From contig CAIWVR010000437.1 of NCBI GenBank assembly GCA_903916165.1, positions 1-6,598 on the forward strand: 6,598 bases of DNA, given 5' to 3'. The DNA is from an uncultured Hyphomicrobiales bacterium. Lineage in GTDB: Bacteria > Pseudomonadota > Alphaproteobacteria > Rhizobiales > Beijerinckiaceae. The notes under the pieces are model-generated. The model saw only the letters and a program-made list of their open reading frames with translations. It was not told the origin of the DNA and searched no databases. Made by a program: the position numbers and the translations under genes. This document shows, piece after piece, positions 6,411 through 6,598 of this stretch. Positions within the stretch are counted from its first letter, which is position 1, and the number at the start of each line of letters is the position of its first letter.

Positions 6411-6598
6411 ATGATCACGCCCAAACCCTCCGGCAGCCTCACGCGCCTGTCGCCCCGCGTCCGTCGCCTCATCGCGCCCAATGCCGGGCCGTTCACCTTC
6501 ACGGGCACATGCTCCTATCTGGTGGGTAACGGCGCGCTGGCGATCCTCGATCCGGGTCCCGCGGATGAAACCCATATTGCCGCGCTGATCGCGGCGGC
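6411..6598 (+). CDS. Metallo-beta-lactamase-fold hydrolase, N-terminal part, cut by window edge
   Basis: The ATG at 6411 opens a frame of 62 residues to the window end. LSPRVRRLIAPNAGPFTFTG (13-32), then TCSYLVG (33-39) and LAILDPGP (43-50), match the opening of LACTB2-like MBL-fold hydrolases, whose usual form is NPGPFTFTGTNTYLVG followed by IDPGP. The metal-binding HxHxDH motif would come next and is beyond the right edge. The specific substrate cannot be told; family members are soluble hydrolases, and LACTB2 itself is an RNA endonuclease. It lies 25 nt after the dnaE2 stop on the same strand, so read-through from the SOS operon is possible. No Shine-Dalgarno sequence precedes the ATG. Nothing in the fragment ties it to mutagenesis. 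Confidence 0.85.
   Translation, partial: MITPKPSGSLTRLSPRVRRLIAPNAGPFTFTGTCSYLVGNGALAILDPGPADETHIAALIAA

Noticed and set aside
1..6598. CRISPR arrays, tRNA or rRNA genes, prophage or insertion-sequence genes
   Set aside because: I read for regularly spaced direct repeats, cloverleaf-like segments and transposase or integrase motifs and saw none; the only repeats are the intergenic palindromic elements.

Overview
The window is GC-rich, densely coding DNA. Protein signatures, codon use, an alphaproteobacterial-type LexA box and intergenic repeats of a kind I associate with Hyphomicrobiales (Rhizobiales) all point to an alphaproteobacterium of that order or a close relative. The exact genus cannot be told from the sequence alone.

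Layout. (1) Positions 1-266, minus strand: the first 88 residues of a short-chain dehydrogenase/reductase, cut by the window edge. (2) Positions 267-484: a divergent intergenic region with a 92-nt imperfect inverted repeat, then a likely sigma70-type promoter overlapped by a LexA operator of the form GAAC-N7-GAAC, 16 nt before the next start codon. (3) Positions 485-6385, plus strand: the complete SOS mutagenesis cassette imuA - imuB - dnaE2 (imuC). imuA and imuB overlap by 77 nt. imuB and dnaE2 are separated by 176 nt filled with two repeat-type elements, one of them a half copy of the repeat found upstream of imuA. (4) From 6411, plus strand: the N-terminus of a metallo-beta-lactamase-fold hydrolase, cut by the right edge.

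How the genes work together. In the known family, DNA damage leads to RecA-stimulated LexA self-cleavage, which derepresses the cassette. DnaE2 is the error-prone C-family polymerase. ImuB is a Y-family-like protein that has lost catalytic carboxylates and acts as a scaffold to the beta clamp. ImuA is a RecA-like accessory protein. All three look intact here, and the sequence details (dead ImuB active site, complete DnaE2 carboxylate triad, LexA box) fit this model.

I found no evidence of an undescribed system. The parts most worth a second look are the repeat mosaic inside the operon between imuB and dnaE2, the paired Q-less clamp-motif candidates in ImuB and DnaE2, and the geometry of the SOS promoter.
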